DNA of 35,287 bases from Chloromonas sp. AAM2 (lineage: Eukaryota; Chlorophyta; Chlorophyceae; Chlamydomonadales; Chlamydomonadaceae): contig QAXH01003108.1 in the NCBI GenBank assembly GCA_004335635.1, positions 1 to 35,287 on the forward strand. Direction: 5' to 3'. The translations under genes and the position numbers were made by a program. The stretch's first letter is position 1, and each line of letters begins with the position of its first letter. Positions 31,353-35,287 of this stretch are shown here, one piece after another. The notes beneath the pieces are model-generated. The model did not search any database, was not told the origin of the DNA, and saw nothing but the letters and a program-made list of their open reading frames with translations.

Positions 31353-34300
31353 TCATATGAACGCCTCCTCCTCCTCCTGCCTATTCAACTCACTAACACT
31401 GCCTGCAACGAATTGCATATTCTGCCTTGACTGCTGCTGCTCCTGCCAGTGCTGCACTGGTTGTAATGCATCGCTTGCCCAGTTCCCTGACGTTTGATGG
31501 AGCAACTGTGCTGCTTGCGCAGCAGCTGCTGCAAGACCCGAGGATGTGTATACCGGAGGCGGCACGTCAGGGCCCGATGGTGGGTTTAGCACCTGTGTGG
31601 GCACCACTAACATCCCGCTTGCATTGCGGCTGTTGCCAGACAACGCCAAGCCCTGAGTCAATGCAGACACAGGCGGGACAGGAGTGGTGTTAACCACGGC
31701 AGGCACAGGTGTAGTGACAGGCGCAGACATGGTTCCAAGCGGCTCCTGTTGCAACCAGCCTTGTTGCTGCTGCGTTGGCGGTGTTTGCAAGCCCGGCTCC
31801 GAGGTGCGTTTGGGGATTGAAACAGCGGGTGCAGCGGCCGCTGCCGCCGCAATCAGACCCACTGGGGGCGCGTCACCCGTGCTGTGATACCGGGAGATCT
31901 CCTTCTGGATGAGCGAGGCGATGAAGCCTGCCTCTGCAGTATTCAAGGAAAGGTTCTCGATCATCTCGCCTGCTACTTCAGCAGCCGTGTCAGCAGCCAT
32001 GTCGTACTGGAAACCGACCTTCTTGCGGGTGCCTGCGAGGAAGCCAATGTGGCGGCACAACGTTGAAAGCGCTGCCTGCAGAAGTAGTATTGAATGTAAC
32101 GTGACGTGGGAAATCAGGTGCACTCTTGTAGATAGCTGTGCACATTCACAGCAAAGGCAAAGCCACTTGCACAGCTCAACAAACAGCTCAACCCAGCTGG
32201 CGCATTACTAGGAGGTGAGGATTCAAGCCCAAGAGATCATGCCCGGCTTTGCACTGCACAGACAAGTATCCAAAACAATCAATCGGCTTAAAACCCTGAA
32301 AAGGCATGCACTCAAGCACAAGCAAGCTGGGACTCACCGTGGTGGTTGACAAAGGACATGGAGAACGCAAGCATGTTGTCATCGTGGTTGCGGCATGCAA
32401 GGCGCACGCGCGTTGGCATGCCCCCCTCCGTTTCCATGTCATCTTCACTGTCCTCCTGAATGGCCACACAGTCCTGCAAGAAATGGTCACGTGCAACCAG
32501 TCATCAGTGTCCGTTTCACCACCAAAACAAGCGATTTGCAGCCTGTTCAACGCAGACTGAAGTGCACCCATCAAAGCGATCTGTGCACCCATCGCAGAAA
32601 GCCATGTGCAGGTCATTCAGGAAAGACTGTGCTGCCAATTCACCACGCTTCTGCACCGGATACCCTGTACCAGCCACTCCTCGCCATACGCACTGACCTC
32701 TGGCGTGTCATTTCCACGCTTCCCTCTCACCCTTGAGCGTTGGAGCGACAGGCGCGACGCAGGCGACCACGCCCCGAGCACCGGCAACTTGCCCGATGTC
32801 CCGGCCGAGGATGAGGCACGCTCCGAAGTCGACCCATCCGGGGTGGAAACACCCTGCAAAGGGAGACACAGTCATGATGAAGGCATGCTGGTCAGACCAA
32901 AGCCTCAAGTAGTCAGTTGCGTCAAACCCATACACGGCTGGCAATGAGGAACCATCCCAGGTCTGCCACAGATGCACATGATAAAGGCCTGATAGCTGAA
33001 TGAACTGGTCAATTTAGTGCAAACATAGTGAACAACATGTACAGTGCAGAATGGCATGTGATCGGAATGGACTGGCATTGCGTGGACGTGGACATGGCAC
33101 GCCATTGGGTTAGAACAACTGCTGGATGACTTGGCCTCACATACTTGTTGCATCTACACGCCCAAGCTGGCTTGGCTTACCAGTGCAGCATCGTCTCCCG
33201 CACTGCCAGTGTATATCAGCACATCCTCTCCCTGCTCCCCTAATTCCTGTCTCCGCCTGACAGTCAATTGCGGGGCGGTTGCGCTGCGGCTGACGGGCGT
33301 GCCAAGCGCCATTGACCCTCCGCCACTGCCTGAACGCCGGCCGCTGCATGCCAGTGTTATCTCTGAGCTACCAGGAACATTGCTGCCTTGTGTTATCGAC
33401 CGGCGGAGCAAGTCCCCCTCCGCATCGCCATCTATGCTGCCCGGCCGGTGGTCGTTTGGTATCAACGCAGCTGCGATTCGCAGCGTGGGCGACCGGTGTG
33501 GGCTGTGGCCGGATTCGCCGTTGCTGAGCAGCCCAGCAGCCCAGCCGCCGCTACTGGGGCGCCTCAAAGGGTCCGGCGGCCCTGCCTTGTACTCTCCACC
33601 GCCTGATGAGCCGTTGAGGTCCTGTGAGTGAGTGATGATTTGTTTTACATTGGTATCGTCGACCAGTCAATCAGAAGATGGCTCAAGCTCCAACATCATC
33701 ATCACACTCGCATTGCAAAGTACTGCTGGTTCCGGGTCCACAAACCCGCCAAGTCCGTCATCACCTGAGAGCTTCTGTTGAAACCCAGGGCTGCAGCGGC
33801 TGCAGCTAAGGTGGCCATGACGGGCGGCCCGTCTGTCGGCACGGGCCCCGGTGTCACACATTCCCGAGCAGCCAAACCTGCCATAGGCACACGTGGCATA
33901 GGCTGGCTGACTTTCTCATCATGGTGATGGCTTTGTGCAAGAGCTTGCTACATAGGGAGTACAACCTATTTGTTTGCTATGCACTTCGAGATATGATTGC
34001 TCCATCCATCCATAGCGCAAAAACGCACTCCCAACATTAGTTTGTAGGACGACACACACCTGCTGCGATGCTGGTGCCCTCTGCCTCGCTCCCCAAGCGC
34101 ATGGGCGTCTGTGATCCTGTCTGTAGCGACGGCATGGATGTGGATGTGGGCAGGGGTCCGCCTACAACCATGCCTGTGGACGGTAACTGAATGAGCAGCG
34201 CACCTCCCCCACTGCTGACCTGTGCCGCAGCAAACACCTGCAAAGAAAACACTCAAATTCTTATCACATCTACCTTCATGCAAAAAACACGTCGAACGAG

Positions 34301-34852
34301 TTGTGCAGGGCAATGTCAGTGTTGTATGCGTTGAACCAGTGCCAGTCCAGGGTGTGTGGCGCTGCGTGAACCAAGTGTACATCCTTCCTCTCTCCGTGTT
34401 GTATTAGCATGTTGATGCAGACGCATGGTGGAGCAGCCTTCACGTCCTGGCCACCTAACTTCCCATTCAGGTGTCTCACAGTGTGCTGGACACTGCAGAA
34501 ACGTACACTTGTGATTCACCATGTCAATTTACAACCGAGACACGTTTTGTGCCATGACACGAGCTTTGACATCCTGCCCACATATGTATTATGACAACTT
34601 GCCTCGTGAACTGTGATCATTCAGAAACGTACACACACCTGCTGTGGGGGGTGCTTGCGCGCCCCCTCCGCCCGCACGGCCTCAAAGAACGGGTGCTTGA
34701 GCAGCTGCCGCGCCTCGGGCCGCTGCTGCGAGTTGTGCTGGATGCAGAGCACCACGAACTCCCTTAGTTCCTGGTCCTGGATCTTGGACAGGCCCTGGGG
34801 CGCAATGCCTGCCGTCACCTTCTTGAAGATTTGGGCGGCGTTGCGGCATTCA
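31353..34852 (-). CDS. WNK (with-no-lysine) serine/threonine kinase, C-terminal part
   Basis: Seven exons in continuous phase: 34852-34639, 34237-34060, 33877-33765, 33621-33181, 32853-32731, 32473-32338, 32032-31353 (TGA), about 627 residues; the rest of the kinase domain lies beyond the right edge. Exon 1 reads ECRNAAQIFKKVTAGIAPQG ... RPEARQLLKHPFF, the last kinase subdomains as in WNKs (compare the family pattern SECxNxAQIYKKV). Next comes a Ser/Thr/Gly/Pro-rich linker. Then an OSR1_C/PF2-like domain: RVRLACRNHDDNMLAFSMSF, then KKVGFQYDMAADTAAEVAGE ... FIASLIQKEI, joined exactly across the intron. The tail is Ala/Pro/Gln-rich and ends NRQEEEEAFI. WNKs sense chloride and osmotic state in animals and affect flowering and stress signalling in plants; the OSR1_C-like domain binds RFxV-type peptides or inhibits the kinase. 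The lysine-placement signature cannot be checked here. Confidence 0.9.
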
Positions 34853-35287
34853 CTGCAAGCATGGCAATTGACAAGGGTGTCCTCAACATTGTCACTACAC
34901 ATCGCCAGTGAAGACATGAATCGCAAGACGAGAGGGCACAGGAATACGGGGATGCTGCATGACTAGAAGGAGAAGCAAGCACGGACCTTGGGGTGTAACA
35001 ACATCAACACCTCCTGCCTTTCCCTGTACAGTCCTACGGCGCAACATCGGCCCAGTGTCAGCCCCTCTGTGCCCACGCCGCACTTGTTTATAAGAGCCTT
35101 GGCTTGCTACCACCAGAGAAATGCCTCGAGTATGAAAGGGAGCAGTCGCATGGAAGTCTGCCTGTCTGTTAGCTCACACGGTGATGTTCGTTAGCATGTG
35201 ACCAAGCAGGGCTGCCTCTCATTACCTCAATGCAGGGCTGCCTCTCATTACCTCAATGCAGGGCTGCCTCTCATTACCTCAATGCAG
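34853..35287 (-). other. Intron of the WNK gene reaching the window edge
   Basis: The acceptor of exon 34852-34639 (CTTGCAG) is preceded on the minus strand by at least 435 bases with no recognisable kinase exon, so this is intron. It ends at the edge in a 26-bp tandem repeat. Confidence 0.65.
35206..35287 (-). repeat. 26-bp minisatellite, at least 3 copies, cut by the window edge
   Basis: The unit (plus strand) GCAGGGCTGCCTCTCATTAC plus CTCAAT is repeated about 3.1 times without change. On the minus, sense strand each copy reads CATTGAGGTAATGAGAGG, which contains a good donor consensus GAG|GTAATG. Confidence 0.93.

Noticed and set aside
33667..33764. Extension of the WNK exon through LWTRNQQYFAMRV or the overlapping frame GGFVDPEPAVLCNAS
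   Set aside because: A donor at 33765/33764 (CTCAG|GTGATG) gives exact phase with both neighbouring exons.

Overview
The window looks like nuclear DNA of a green alga (Chlorophyta; I would guess a trebouxiophyte-like or similar lineage, from general character only). The genes are broken by many short phase-consistent GT-AG introns, the DNA is moderately GC-rich with CAG/CTG-rich and low-complexity coding stretches, and the gene set is that of a photosynthetic eukaryote: plant-type MutS2, an AHP-type phosphotransfer protein, a WNK kinase, a KDEL receptor and a plastid-targeted protein. All exon models were built by hand from conserved blocks, splice consensus and reading-phase continuity; no transcript evidence was available.

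Layout. (1) 1-7093, plus strand: the 3' part of a MutS2-family gene (Walker A, Walker B, hallmark C-terminal ATPase blocks), ending in a coiled-coil and low-complexity tail instead of the usual Smr domain. Its introns carry several minisatellites, three of them beginning at or just inside a 5' splice site. (2) 7094-10919: intergenic, no gene recognised. (3) 10920-15374, minus strand: an 809-residue predicted protein fusing a 2H phosphoesterase (2'-5' RNA ligase/LigT-like) domain, a gamma-glutamylcyclotransferase-like domain and a long glutamine-rich tail. (4) 15705-18046, plus: a complete seven-exon ER lumen protein retaining receptor (ERD2), head to head with the fusion gene. (5) 19150-20139, minus: a small plastid-targeted protein of unknown function. 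(6) 20377-26076, plus: a thirteen-exon J-domain protein of the plant family that also carries GPALPP/DUF3752 segments, head to head with gene 5. (7) 27996-28534, plus: a complete histidine phosphotransfer protein. (8) 31353-34852, minus: the C-terminal half of a WNK kinase, with the end of the kinase domain, a long Ser/Pro-rich linker and an OSR1_C-like regulatory domain; it continues beyond the right edge.

The genes do not form one pathway; they are ordinary housekeeping and signalling genes arranged in divergent and convergent pairs. The most unusual items are the 2H-phosphoesterase/GGCT/polyQ fusion, the MutS2 without Smr, and the splice-site-derived intronic minisatellites.
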